64,000 nt of DNA from positions 304,556-368,555 of the forward strand of contig NMRB01000227.1 in assembly GCA_002633025.1 (NCBI GenBank), read 5' to 3'. Origin of the DNA: Notospermus geniculatus. Taxonomy: Eukaryota > Nemertea > Pilidiophora > Heteronemertea > Lineidae. This document shows, piece after piece, positions 34,140 through 46,056 of this stretch. The position numbers and the translations under genes were made by a program. How positions within the stretch are numbered: the stretch's first letter is position 1; every line of letters begins with the position of its first letter. Under the pieces are notes generated by a model, which saw only the letters and a list, made by a program, of their open reading frames with translations, had not been told where the DNA came from and ran no database searches.

Positions 34140-35499
34140 GTAATTGCCCTTCGGGGAAGTTCCCTAGATGAATTTGTTATGAAAAATTGCGACGTTTGCC
34201 TTGATTCCTGGCTTTCAGGGAAATAAAACGACAGAAATACATGTAACGAATGGATACAAAGATACAAAGACCGTTAACAAAGCATTAACAATCAAAATTG
34301 ATTAACAATTAAATGACTGATTGCCTGTGATAAATAAAGATGTGAATCGGCGGCTTTGGTTCCACATGATAGAGAGGATAGCTCTGCGTGATTGATGCGC
34401 GCGACATCCTGGAGACAGGAAGCTGACTAAGATTAATGACTGATTAGGAATCAGGTGATCGGGAGATGGCAATTGGATGGAACAGGTAACTGGAACGAGG
34501 TTGATGGGAGATAACAATATGACCTAGAAGCGGTCTTAGTGGTGAAGGTTGACAACGATTTTCAAAGAATTTGTTGCTGTGTATCACTGAGCATAATGAG
34601 CCCCAAAACAACCAATCAGCATGTTTGTTGCTGAGTGCTCTGTAACAAGTGTTCTGATTGGCTCTGACGATTTTGTGACTTTGAATACCGCATTTTGCTA
34701 GCAAGTCTAGTACGTTGGCCCTACGGCATAAGTGCAATTTTCGTTTCATTTAGAAGAGTAAGTTGCTCCCTGGCACAGCTTCTCACGCCGCGGACCCCCA
34801 GGGCCAACATATTTTATTGAATGTGTGTTACCTCGAGCGCAAACGAATGAAATTTTCAAATCAGCGAATATTGAACTCGATTTGAGATCGATTGAACCCG
34901 AAGGCGAAATTTATAAAAACCTTTGAAAATGTGTTTAAGTCAATTGCAGGATTGCCAATCAAAAGCATTTTAAATAGAGACGTCCCTTTCACTGGTGAAT
35001 GTTACACGATGTTTATGGGTGTAGTTGTTTAACCTGAACGTTTGTTCCTAAGGGTTGCCAAAGGCCATGAAACTTCAGCAAGGCTCGAAAAGCAACCCAT
35101 GGTAACCTCTGTCTAACCATTTTACGTGCCTGATATTGACGTGATAACATTCTGAAATTATTCAGATGAGTTAATTTATTGAGACATAATTTATACAAAG
35201 AACGCCACCTAGCGGTTTTATCAATCCTGAGGAAATCGTTGGTCGAAGCGTTCGCTTCTTTGGTCACCGCAAGATCGTGATGACGAAAGGAGCGAGCGGA
35301 AAGAACCACCGACACGACTGAATACCTTAGGATGGTTTTCCCAGGCGATGATGTTCTTTCAATTGTAGTCAAACGTACAACAGGCCTGTACATCATGGAT
35401 CATCCATGTTCCCACTGTGCTCAAATGGAGGTACTGCCTCTGGTCCAGTTAAAACAGGGTTTAACCCTTAAAAACGTTCCAAAGCGGGATTTTATCAGA

Positions 35500-36435
35500 A
35501 TTGGTAACATTTGACATACTTAATGACATACTGAAAGTCAACCAAAATGTGACTTCAGGAAAGGTCACATTTTCAAGATGGCTGCCAAGAGCCGCCTATT
35601 GCCCTAAAATGGCCATAACTCGAGAACTGTTTGTCATGGAGTGATGGTTATTAGGTGTCTATCTCAAGGTTTTAGGGGTCAAGTAGTCTGCTGTGATTGG
35701 TGCATTGGTGATGTAGCTCTCCCTCTTACGACTGGAGGGCAAAGCTACTTGCCGACATTTTATGGATCGAAATTACACGTGCAACAAGAAAATAACAAAA
35801 TCTAACTACAGATTTAACTAGATTTAGTGAGACAAAAATCGCCTGAATAAAAATGTGACAAGAACTGACTCGAAATCCGTGCACTCATGGTCCTAGAGAA
35901 CATCATTGAAAAATCTAATCCGAGATGATTGCAATGCGATGGTTTCTAAGGGCACCCAGCTGCAGCGAACCGCTCGCCTCTCCCGCTCGTTTAGAAGGTT
36001 CTCCGCTGGAATTATTACCACGAAGTAATACGCAAGCGTATCTCTGGCCCGTGATGGCAACCAAATCATATTTTCTTCGGCAAACCTAATCCCGGGCTCG
36101 CCAGTTTCAATTACTGCCACACAATGATATTAGAGTCGTATTAACCTGGGTGACATACACAGAATGTGAAGAGATACGTGGTTGGTTTCTTGAGATATCG
36201 GTTGGCTCCTTCGGGAGAGACATGGCACCCCGGCCTTTGGCTGATAAGTAGGAACCGAATGCTTGCGGTTGGAGATGTCTTGTCGCTCGTATCCTTGATA
36301 TTGGATCAGGGTTTCTTAAAAAGGTGCATTAGAATGCCGGTGTAACATCTGCCACTGTCCCCATCTGTGAGTGTTCCCCTTCTATGCAAAGACTGAGTAA
36401 TTAAAAAGAAAAAGTTGATAATAAAATATTACTAA
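35500..36435 (+). repeat. Internal tandem duplicate of unit B, first copy
   Basis: It starts at AATTGGTAACATTTGACATA and ends in AATAAAATATTACTA. It repeats at 36436-37367. In unit A only the last part is present, right after the n at 25364. Confidence 0.88.
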
Positions 36436-37367
36436 TTGGTAACATTTGACATACTTAATGACATACTGAAAGTCAACCAAAATGTGACTTCAGGAAAGGT
36501 CACATTTTCAAGATGGCTGCCAAGAGCCGCCATTTGCCCTTAAATGGCAAAAACTCGAGAACTGTTTGTCCTGGAGTGATGGTTTAGGTGTCTATCTCAA
36601 GGTTTTAGGGGTCAAGTAGTCTGCTGAGATTGGTGCATTGGTGATGTAGCTCTCCCTCTTACGACTGGAGGGCAAAGCTACTTGCCGACATTTTATGGAT
36701 CGAAATTACACGTGCAACAAGAAAATAACAAAATCTAACTACAGATTTAACTAGATTTAGTGAGACAAAAATCGCCTGAATAAAATGTGACAAGAACTGA
36801 CTCGAAATCCGTGCACTCATGGTCCTAGAGAACATCATTGAAAAATCTAATCCGAGATTATTGCAATGCGATGGGTTTCTAAGGGCACCCAGCTGCAGCG
36901 AACCGCTCGCCTCTCCCGCTCGTTTAGAAGGTTTTCCGCCGGAATTATTACCACGAAGTAATACGCAAGCGTATCTCTGGCCCGTGATGGCAACCAAATC
37001 ATATTTTCTTCGGCAAACCTAATCCCGGGCTCGCCAGTTTCAATTACTGGCACACAATGATATTAGAGTCGTATTAACCTGGGTGACATACACAGAATGT
37101 GAAGAGATACGTGGTTGGTTTCTTGAGATATGGATTCGCTCCTTCGGGAGAGACATGGCACCCCGGCCTTTGGCTGATAAGTAGGAATCGAATGCTTGTG
37201 GTTGGAGATGTCCTGTCGCTCGTATCCTTGATATTGGATCAGGGTTTCTAAAAAAGGTGCATTAGAATGCCGGTGTAACATCTGCCACTGTCCCCATCTG
37301 TGAGTGTTCCCCTTCTATGCAAAGACTGAGTAATTAAAAAGAAAAAGTTGATAATAAAATATTACTT
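36436..37367 (+). repeat. Internal tandem duplicate of unit B, second copy
   Basis: This near-identical copy of 35500-36435 carries scattered substitutions and single-base indels. Confidence 0.88.
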
Positions 37368-37479
37368 AGCAGATGACACATGAAGATTAAAATCACAATA
37401 ATAAACTCTAATACATGTAGAGTTGTTATCTATTCATAACTGTTGGGCACTTCAAACAGTTCACTATAGGGTGAAATTA

Positions 37480-37597
37480 GTGAGGTTTCGCAAGCGCCCG
37501 GTAAGGCCCAACGACGACGTTTATCTATTGTGTGGGTGTACCCAAACAATAGATAAACGTCGTCGTATGGCCTAACCGGGCGCTTGCGAAACCTCGC
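37480..37597. mobile_element. GAGGTTTCGCAAGCGC MITE, unit B copy
   Basis: It is the same 118-bp palindrome and the same insertion site as 25618-25735, so it was inserted before the A/B split. Confidence 0.85.
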
Positions 37598-38424
37598 TAA
37601 TACTTGCAATATACAGCAACAGTTTCGGACCTTCAACAGTCATGAATAGACAACAACCATGCTGTTCAGTGAAAAATGCCTTAACAAACATATAAAATAA
37701 TCCTTCGTTGAACAATAAAAAAAGATTGAGATTCCTGGGGACTAGGATTTCTGTCACACTGGCATTGTCTCCCACCCTCATTTGAAGTACAATATGTATC
37801 CTTGGCATTTACTTCGCAGATGGTAACATGGTGCAGTAATATCTCTTCGTCAGGCGATTCTCCCGGTCTGCTAACTGAAATCAGGGAATAAAATTACTTT
37901 GCCTTTGGCCGCATATCTAAACTTGTTACAACTTACATGTAGGTAACACTTTCTACGACTTTGAATCTCTGGAAATACTTTCAGGAGAAATGATATTTTG
38001 ACTTCATCGCGGTAGTTGCAGAAAGCAGTGCACAAAAGTGTAGGCTAGTCGTCTGTCTACTTAGTTTGAAACCTGTTATTCATTGTTGTCCGTCTCTCTG
38101 GGGAATTATAACACTGATTGTTGATGAGATAGGTACGAAAGCCGAAATGAAAAATGTAATTTGCCTCCGCAATACTTGTGATTACATCCATGACAAATTG
38201 TCTTATCTCAGCAAATTACTTAAGGGTAACTTTATGTGGAATAATAGATTTCTTACGAAAACATTGCAGCATTTGCCCAAGGAAGCCAGTGTATGACAAC
38301 AAGCCTTAAGTAATGATATTTCATTTCGAATAGAAATTGACGGTCATTGTTTGCCGAGAGAAACGTTGTAAATAGTTACATTATTGCCTTGTTTGATAGC
38401 GTACATTGTAGTCTTGAAAGTTAA

Positions 38425-38470
38425 TTAGCTAGAATTATCCTAAAAGAGGGCAGCACGGGAAAACCTTTGA
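38425..38470 (+). pseudogene. 46-bp remnant of the Ig domain 3 exon
   Basis: The bases match the last 46 nt of exon 28336-28486, including the GTGAGT donor at 38471. A deletion has removed the acceptor and the first 105 bases of the exon. Upstream it is fused to sequence equivalent to about 26548. It cannot be spliced as a normal exon. Confidence 0.85.
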
Positions 38471-38934
38471 GTGAGTATAGCTGTAGTGATTTCTCTAGGT
38501 CTGCATTATACGGGTCAGAAAACATGATCTCCTTCTAAAGGCGCTCGTCATCGTCAGAATTTTCCACCGCGAATACCCAGGTTATCTATATATGGACTAT
38601 TCATTCGTTAAGAGGTCTAGTGGCGGTCGTCTGCGTCACTGATCAAAGGGTAAGGAAACCAAAAATTATCCATGGAGAGCCAGAACTCGCGCAAGAAAAT
38701 TAGGGCCTTAAATAAGCTGCCTGGCCTTACGAACTGTAATAAAACGTCCCTCTAAAAACCTGGATATTGTATAAAGATGTAACACTTTTGATTTTGATAA
38801 ATAACATCCCATTAATTAGGGTACATTCCTTTACATATACAACTTTTAATTAACTTGATGAAGGAGTGTGTAAAAAGTAAAAAAAGAAACTATATTTATG
38901 TCTTTAAACTTCCTGCAGCCCATGAGGGAGTAAA

Positions 38935-39183
38935 AAAAGTGGAAAATAAGAAGTGGGAAATTTTGAAATTTTTTGCGAATTTTGCAATTTCTCAAATCGG
39001 GATTATATAGAATTTTTTCCCATTTTGAGAAGTTTTCTTAAAAATGGCGTGCCATTTTGTCTGATTTTGGGGCTGATATTTCTCAAAATGGGAGAAGATT
39101 TTACCCCAATTTGAGAAGTTGAAAAATTCGCAAAAAAATCCAAAATTTCCCACTTCTTATTTTCCACTTTCTTACTCGCTTCC
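38935..39183. mobile_element. GGGAGTAA-family MITE, unit B copy
   Basis: It is the copy of 29091-29346 at the same site, with the same inverted ends. Confidence 0.85.
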
Positions 39184-39616
39184 ATGAATAAAAAGTGTTA
39201 CATCCTTATTGGACTGGGACGTCGTAAGACGAGACAACCTCTTTAAGGTTCGAATTTCGGTTCATAACCGACTATTCGATAGGTCGTTCAACTCCCTCTT
39301 CAAGGAGGTTCGTTGTGTGCATCTGAATTAACGACTTCTTGCCAGAAACTCTCATATTCTAAAAAGAATGAACATGCCGGTTCGGTCGTAAGCTATCGCG
39401 GCTTTGATGACGGAACCGCGTATCTACTTCAATGAAATGAGAGATGCTACAAGATAACCAGACACTTTGGAGTGTTGTGATCATATTTCAAAGAATTTTT
39501 ATTTCCAACTGAAATTCCCACTCGAATTAGCCAAACCAACATCAAAGATTTCTTCAAATGTTTTTTTCCATTATATCCGTGATACAAAACATTAGATAAC
39601 TGCTAGGTGCTGGCTC

Positions 39617-39873
39617 ATTTATAATAGAATTATCATTCTGTATTAACATCTGGTGGTGGGTGGTCTGATAAATCGTCCGACACAAACTGGCCAAAGCCCA
39701 CAATACACCAGGACAAATCTGTAGCCGACCGTATGGGCGGTAATGAAATTTGGGGCTCTGAAGTTGAAAACTGCTACAGGCACGTGTCAAAAGAGTTAAC
39801 AAGACTGCCAGTCTAATTTGGTGTGTTTTACAAAATGTTTCACAAACGTTTCACATTATTCAAAGTTTATTTT
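39617..39873. other. Segment not shared with unit A
   Basis: About 257 bp (ATAATAGAATTATCATTCTG ... CAAAGTTTATT) replaces the 143 bp at 29780-29922. Neither version resembles the other, so this was a replacement or two independent events. Confidence 0.65.
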
Positions 39874-40544
39874 CGGTCGAATGAAGGACTGTTCATGACG
39901 TGCAAACAAGAGATTGAAGGATCTCGAGAGCTTTGTTGTGGGAACCTTTTTAAATGGTAACAAGTTTTGAATTTCATCCGTGCTTTCACGTAGCACCGAT
40001 ATGAATCATGCTTCCTTGTAAAACGTAATAGCCTCTAAGCCCCTCTTTTCATATCGTGATCGAAACCAAAGCAGAGCCGGTTTCTAAAGGACGTCTAAAA
40101 AAACGGCACAGGGGAATTCTAAAACCATATTTAATCGTGCATTAAGCTATAAACGGAACCCGCAGCCCCTAGCAACGAATTAAAACGCCATTACCGCAAA
40201 ATACATGCTTCCGTGCATTGCACGCTTCATGTGGTTCACGCAGTTTCCGCCATCTTTTCTAAAGAGCTGGCTTAATGACGTGTCCATACACTCTCCAATG
40301 AGCATTCACGTTTCCTCTCAACCACACGTGATCGAATTCCGACGGAACCTCTATTGTGAGATGATCGCCTTATAGCGTTCATTCTATTGTTCATCGAAGG
40401 ATGCAAGTCGTCATACCGAAGTTTGGCGTGTGGTTTACACGAATGATGCATTACTACTGTGATTTTACGTGTGGTCCGTTGTTTAGAGCGCAATAAAATC
40501 AGTCTTTGGTGAAACTCAAATTGCAAATGGCGACCTGGCACATC

Positions 40545-40860
40545 CATCTGATTCTCACCAGTCTATCTGGCCTGACGCCCATCTAGCCTGGTTTGAATCC
40601 ATCATATACCCCGCTTCTGAGGAGCTCAGACGCCTCAGCCAATCATCGGTGTGCGAAGGCTAATCGATGTGCCAATCAAAATCCGTGTTACAAATGTGTG
40701 CGGGAAGTGCCGAACGGCGATTTGTTTCACGAGTTCTGATTGGCTCGAAGCGGGGTCAAGTAGGGGTCAGATTCATTTATAATTTATGAGTTAACGCAAA
40801 AGATGACATGATTGGGACAAGACTAAAGACCAGTCGATGGCCTTGTTTGGACAAGATGGG
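40545..40860 (-). repeat. Inverted copy of the 13.4/14.2 kb repeat (unit B)
   Basis: It is the unit B counterpart of 30600-30905 and matches the minus strand of 13350-13660. Confidence 0.85.
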
Positions 40861-41745
40861 CACATCACAACTCCACATTATGTCTTCCTTGTGCTCTACA
40901 TCAGCATTACTTCCATCCCCTCCAAAGTACTTGGCACCAATACATTAAATATGGCACCAGTCACCAAAAATATTGGCGTATATTTTCAGGAAATTTACGG
41001 GATAAAAAACTAACAGGTAAACGTGGTTTGAATAGTTCTGTCTTTGCTAGCGATCTCTCTTTATTTTCAATAATGCCGATACACAATAACCTCGACTGTG
41101 TTGACTGTCTGAAGCGAGTAGTCCTGTATCTCCCCGTGTTTTCGTCAAATAACCCCTTACGTCGTTAGTTCGAATGCAAAGCGTGTATCCATGGCTGTGT
41201 CTTGAGTTTCGGTGTGTTGACAGCACTGTGCATGTCTGAGTTAGTGAGAGTAGCCTACAGTTCACCCTAATCTACTAACCTGTGTGCAGTTGTCAGGACG
41301 TGGAGCGCTAACTGAAAAAAAAATGTCCAAAACTCACTTGTTTTAGTGTACATGTACTTGTCATCTTCGCCAACGGCCTTGCAATGTTTGTCTATGTCCT
41401 TGACCTTTGACCTGGCGCTAGGATGACCTTGACTTTTGTCATGTGACTTTGTGGTATAAGTCACGTGGACAGGGCCAGACGAAAAACCTCGCCGTGGTCG
41501 ACAAAACAGCACCGCGCAGCAGACAACACTTACATGTCCAGTTTAGTTCAGTGTTTACGTGGTTCGCAAAAAAAAACGTTGTAGTAGGCTAGATGTAGTG
41601 AAAAAGGTAAGATGAACAAGAACCTTTAATGAAAGATTTAAAACGGTTATCCTTACACTCTATTTACAATCATGTTGTTCAATCCAGCGGCCAACGTTCG
41701 ACGTAAGTAAGCAGCTAGTTAGAATTCGGAATGTTTTCTTGCATA

Positions 41746-42227
41746 TATCGAGTGTCCCAAAAAAACGTCCCGTTTTTCAAAGTTAATATCTCATGAAGTA
41801 TCAAACCGAATACAATGTAACTGCTCCAAAATTAAGGGTGTGATAAGACAAAGAGATGATGTGAATTGCAAATCAATATCCCTCTTGCGTATGGAATAAC
41901 ATCCGGTACAATGATGCAAGTCTAAAAGTGCAGTATCAGAGATGCAGATTCAACGGGACCGCCCGATACCAAAGGGTCGGCACCGGTCAAATTGCCATTC
42001 CCAGACAGTTCTAGCAGCATCGTTTTAGTCCATCGGAAGATGCATTCAAGGACACAGCAATTTTGTAATCCTTTGACAGAATTAGTTTCAGAAGCCCAGA
42101 TGACAGTCAACAAATTGATCATTGTTTCAAGTATGATTGTGATTGGTGCAGTTTTATTGCATTCGGTCCAACACCTCAGGAGATATTGAAGTTTGAAAAC
42201 TGGGACGTTTTTTGAGGACACCCGATA
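41746..42227. mobile_element. Mariner-like non-autonomous element, unit B
   Basis: TATCGAGTGTCCCAAAAAAA and GAGGACACCCGATA are inverted, with TA at both flanks. It is 482 bp without the nested element seen in unit A. No transposase ORF is present. Confidence 0.8.
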
Positions 42228-42662
42228 TAGTCATTGCATTTTCAAATTTTTCAACACTTTAATTCCTACTTTACCTGCCAAAATTACCTCATAAAGATCG
42301 CATGAAATGTACCAGAGTTCATTTGGTAACTGGCAAATCCAGCATCGGCTTAAATTCCCAAATGATATTCGTTTCAAGTTCGATACTTGGAAATCATGTA
42401 TCGGTAATCCTCGCTGATGTCAATGCTTGCTTCCCACGACAGATGTCATATCCCTGGCTTTCCAACTTTGCACATCATAACTGCTGTTTGAGCTCATTTC
42501 GCTTATAAAAATGATAACAATAAAAAATGATAATGATTATGAAATTGTAATGTAGTGACAGATTCTACAGACCGAGGTGTTATCAGTGACACTGCATGTA
42601 CAAAATACATGAACTACAATGTACACCGAATGGACATACCGTGCAAACAAATTGTGTTTTTG

Positions 42663-42787
42663 GATGTCTTAGGCCCCTATTACATAGAAGTGTACGGTAT
42701 ACGAAAACGCCGGTTAACAAAGGCTTCAAGTGGATTCACAACCGTGAAGCCATTGTTAACCGGCGTTTTCGATGTAAAGGGCCTTAC
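42663..42787. repeat. Palindromic element, CGCCGGTTAAC arms
   Basis: The arms are AGGCCCCTATTACATAGAAG ... AAAACGCCGGTTAACAAAGG and the inverse GTTAACCGGCGTTTTCGATG ... AAGGGCCT. It lies just after the end of duplication unit B. Confidence 0.7.
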
Positions 42788-43985
42788 AAAAGACACTACT
42801 CATGTAACACTGAGACAGTGGCAGATAATTTACGGGATAATTTATCACTACATTTGTCTAAAATACGAAAATTGTCAACATGTCCATGTAAAGGAATTAG
42901 TACGTTTTGATGGCTTTATGTTCGCAGACATCAAGTTCCTTGTTCCAATACGAGCTAAAAACTTACCTTTTACCTTTAGAACCTAGAGGTAACATATTTT
43001 CGGTAAGCAAATGCATATGACCTCATATAACCTCCAATTCAACCTGAAACTACAGTAACATGCAAGATCTAGACATAATCATGTGCACCGGAAATATCAT
43101 TCCTTTCCCCTCAAGCAATATTCCGCCATAAAAACATCTTAGAACTTCACCTGGATAAGGTCAGTCAGCATTTTCGTGATTCATCTACGTGAAGGCCCAC
43201 TTTTCACATTCCCCCTCGCGTCGAAACCGCCAGCAAAAAAGGATACTATTCCATATAAGTGCAGTCACTTATGCAACGTTTAATAGCTTGTTCCGTTCCT
43301 CTCGGCGATTTCTCTCTTACATCAACTTAATTTGAATAACTGCCGCAAAACCTGCGCTCTTCGCTCTGTGCTGTTCCGCTGCCCTTGGCAAATTCCCTTC
43401 TTTATACCATTCCAATTTGCATACATGGCGCAATTTACGCGTGCAGCAGCAGCAGCATCGCCTCTTTCCTTTAGACGTTCCACCTTTTATCCAATATTTC
43501 CTTCGCTCCGAGCTTTCTAGCTACATTTAGCAACCACTTTATGTTCTTTTAACGGATTTCACTTTCAATATACTCCTGCTATTTTGTCATCAACACTACA
43601 ATATATCAAAATCGAAGAAATATTGGCGTAGAAGAACAAAATTGATAACGTCTTCGCCTGTGGGTTTCTCAGTTTTCAAGTTTTGGCATTCAGTATTCAG
43701 ACATAGGCCCTCAAGCGAACCAGTATCAATGCAAACTGCAAAATAACTGTTAATGGGTATAGTACTTTTCTAGGATATTGCCTCAGTTACGTGTTGCATA
43801 ATGGCTTCGAAAAGGTCTATTTGTCGCGAATGTGAAACTGTGAATAAACATCAATATGGTTAAAAACAGGTTAACCGTAAACCTCAATGATACATGGTTA
43901 AACAAAGTTTACCATGATATTAATACATGTAACGTACATGTAGTTTGCCATAAAACTTTAACATTATGGTCAGACACTTCCTATA
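42788..43985. other. Last intron, nothing recognised
   Basis: Apart from two adjacent TACATGTA octamers near 43924-43941 I recognise no exon, RNA gene or repeat. Confidence 0.4.
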
Positions 43986-43988
43986 TAC

Positions 43989-44165
43989 CAGGACCTTTAT
44001 TCATAAAACCAAAAATATTTTTGATAAAACCTTGCTAGGCTTAGTTACTTGCTAAAGTGCCCAGTTTGTACAGGCCAATAGGGAGGTTTCGCAAGCGCCC
44101 GGTTAGGCCCTACGACGACGTATGTACGCAACTACATGTAGCTGCTGGTTTTATGAATACAGGCC
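43989..44165. repeat. TTCATAAAAC palindrome interrupted by a MITE fragment
   Basis: GGACCTTTATTCATAAAACC and GGTTTTATGAATACAGGCCC are inverted. The interior ACCTTGCTAGGCTTAGTTAC matches the nested palindrome at 23882-24001. A fragment of the GAGGTTTCGCAAGCGC MITE (44083-44124) sits inside. Confidence 0.65.
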
Positions 44166-44321
44166 CTGGTGTATGGTTACACGCAGTTTGCCAACTCTTT
44201 ATGAACTACACATGCACGACACTCTACAGCGGACTTTAGGAGAGCGAAGGTCGAGTATTTGGCTGCCCTGTCATACTCGGGTACTTTGAAATTGAGTTAG
44301 TCGACCTGGTTGCTCTAAGAC

Positions 44322-44445
44322 TGGGTTTACATAGAAGTATACGGTCTACGAGCACGCGCGCGAACAAGGTTTCATGGTCATGACCCCTTTGTTCGGCCAT
44401 TGTTCGCCCGCGTGTCCGCATACAGTATACCTCTATGTAAACCGG
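44322..44445. mobile_element. Palindromic MITE, TTTACATAGA ends
   Basis: GGTTTACATAGAAGTATACG and GTATACCTCTATGTAAACC are inverted, with CG-rich inner arms (GCGCGCGAACAA). The outer arm shares TACATAGAAGT.TACGGT with 42671-42690, so the two may be related. Confidence 0.75.
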
Positions 44446-45626
44446 TGTAGTAGAATCTAATGTCCCCCGATATGTGATGTCCCCCAACAATTACGGATTA
44501 AGCGGCACCATTGAATTCGATTCTAGAGAGAACAAGACCCTTAATCCTGTGACAAACAATGCAGGGGGACATCAGGCGGGTGGGGACATTAGATTTTATC
44601 ACACCTGCCGAAGGTAATCCCATAGTGTAACCCTACAATGTACTCAAACGCAAATGTCTCGTCTACAATCTGTAAACCGCCTCCTCATGCAGTTTAGAAC
44701 CACGAGTATGCTAGGTTTTCTCTGCTATTCTCGTTTTAGGTCAGTCCAAACACCCTGGTTACAGTACAATAAAGACGCCACCAAAATATGGTCATAGTAA
44801 GTATAGCAAGAAAGTTAGTTGGTCGTCTGCTTAGTCAGAAATGGTAGAATGTGAAAAGTCTGAAAGAGGACCAATGAAACTTAAAGGAACATGTACTAGA
44901 AGTATTTCTTTCCTATTCTGCATTAAAATACCCGCGTTAGGGGAGATCTCTATTGACAATGTTGCTAAACTACCGCTTATCAACCTCGCCCACGTAGAGT
45001 AACTCTCGTTCCTAGGGTATCCTGGAGTGCATTGTATTGTAATCATACAGTACATTCTCCAAAACTGGAGCGAAAGGCAAAACTACGGTATTGGAGAATG
45101 GCGGAATCAACACCGGTGGCGCCGACTTTCGACAAAAAGTGGCAATATCGTGTCCCTTTAATGTCTGGTGTGGTTTCATTTAAGATATTTTGATTAGTCT
45201 AAAACTTTCGTAATGAATAAATCAATTAAAAAAAATAGCATCCAAGCAAGGTGTTTAAAGTCAAAACCGACCTGCAGCCGTATCATTAAATAATGCTGAG
45301 CTAATATAGATGAATGTCAGCAGCGAAGATGATCTCATCGTCGGAGAGGCGTTACGTTTGATCAAATGTCTGCACCGGCGGGTATTATGTGTTGCAACCC
45401 ATTAGAGGACCGTACCCCGAGGCGACAATGGAAATTTTTAGAGTATTGCACTTTATGAATCAGAATGTGTTTGAGATTCTTTCGACTCAATTACCCAGAC
45501 TGTTGATAATCAATCAAAAGATCGGCAGTAAGTTACAACCTTGACCGACCTCTAGAGACTTCCCCACTTGCCCCTGGTGGCAGGTTTTGGAACTAAACAA
45601 AGTAGGTCAAGCGCAGAGCCTACTTT

Positions 45627-45796
45627 GAATATTCATCGTTTCGACTAGCCCCGCCATCTTGGATTTCTACTTCGATTTTGTGCGCCCGCAGAATCGGATC
45701 TCGTGACGCCAGATGACCGACATATTTTGGTTTGTACCAAATAAGTGCGCACGCACAAATCCAAGATGGCGGGGGCTGTCGAAACGACGAATATTT
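45627..45796. repeat. Inverted repeat, 40-bp arms, before the last exon
   Basis: CGTTTCGACTAGCCCCGCCA (45638-45657) and TGGCGGGGGCTGTCGAAACG (45767-45786) lie within longer arms (45627-45666, 45757-45796). It lies about 170 bp upstream of the terminal exon and probably is a foldback/MITE. Confidence 0.75.
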
Positions 45797-45964
45797 GAAC
45801 GGAGTGCACTACAAGGAGTGCATTAGTTTTTGCCTTATTGTGTGCAACACGTTGTCTTAGGCTCTCGGTCGTGGGTATGCACTGCTGAGTTACTTGTACT
45901 AGGCCTATTTTCTCGGGGTCTCATGCGATCTCTTTAATCGCCATTTACCGTTTTCCTTTTTCAG

Positions 45965-46056
45965 CTGGCAAGAACACGCAAGGATCATCGGCCATTTCAT
46001 CCAATTTTTACCTCGCCGTTGCCATGGTTATGCTGTTCGTCTTTCTCCGATGTTGA
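45965..46056 (+). CDS. Ig gene terminal exon: linker and GPI-anchor signal
   Basis: The acceptor is TTTCCTTTTTCAG, ending at 45964. The stop TGA is at 46054-46056. It joins exon 28336-28486 in phase 1 to form a Thr codon. It encodes GKNTQGSSAISSN, a small-residue stretch suited to an omega site, then FYLAVAMVMLFVFLRC and stop. A hydrophobic segment at the very C-terminus with no basic cytoplasmic tail is the signature of a GPI-attachment signal. The final Arg-Cys is slightly unusual, and a single-pass membrane anchor with a two-residue tail is the alternative. Three Ig domains plus GPI is the layout of IgLON-type adhesion proteins; orthology is not established. The exon is 17.5 kb from its predecessor, across the remainder of both duplication units. 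Confidence 0.8.

Larger units (their letters stand above)
33122..42652 (+). repeat. Tandem segmental duplication, unit B (9.5 kb)
   Basis: It is a direct copy of 22982-33121, starting at AAGTTACGGTATTTCCAAAT. It lacks the region equivalent to about 26549-28440, including most of the Ig exon. It has extra sequence at 35350-37224, including an internal tandem duplication. Confidence 0.92.

Noticed and set aside
42555-42986. 143-codon ORF at the end of unit B
   Set aside because: It spans the duplication end and a palindromic element, with no protein features.
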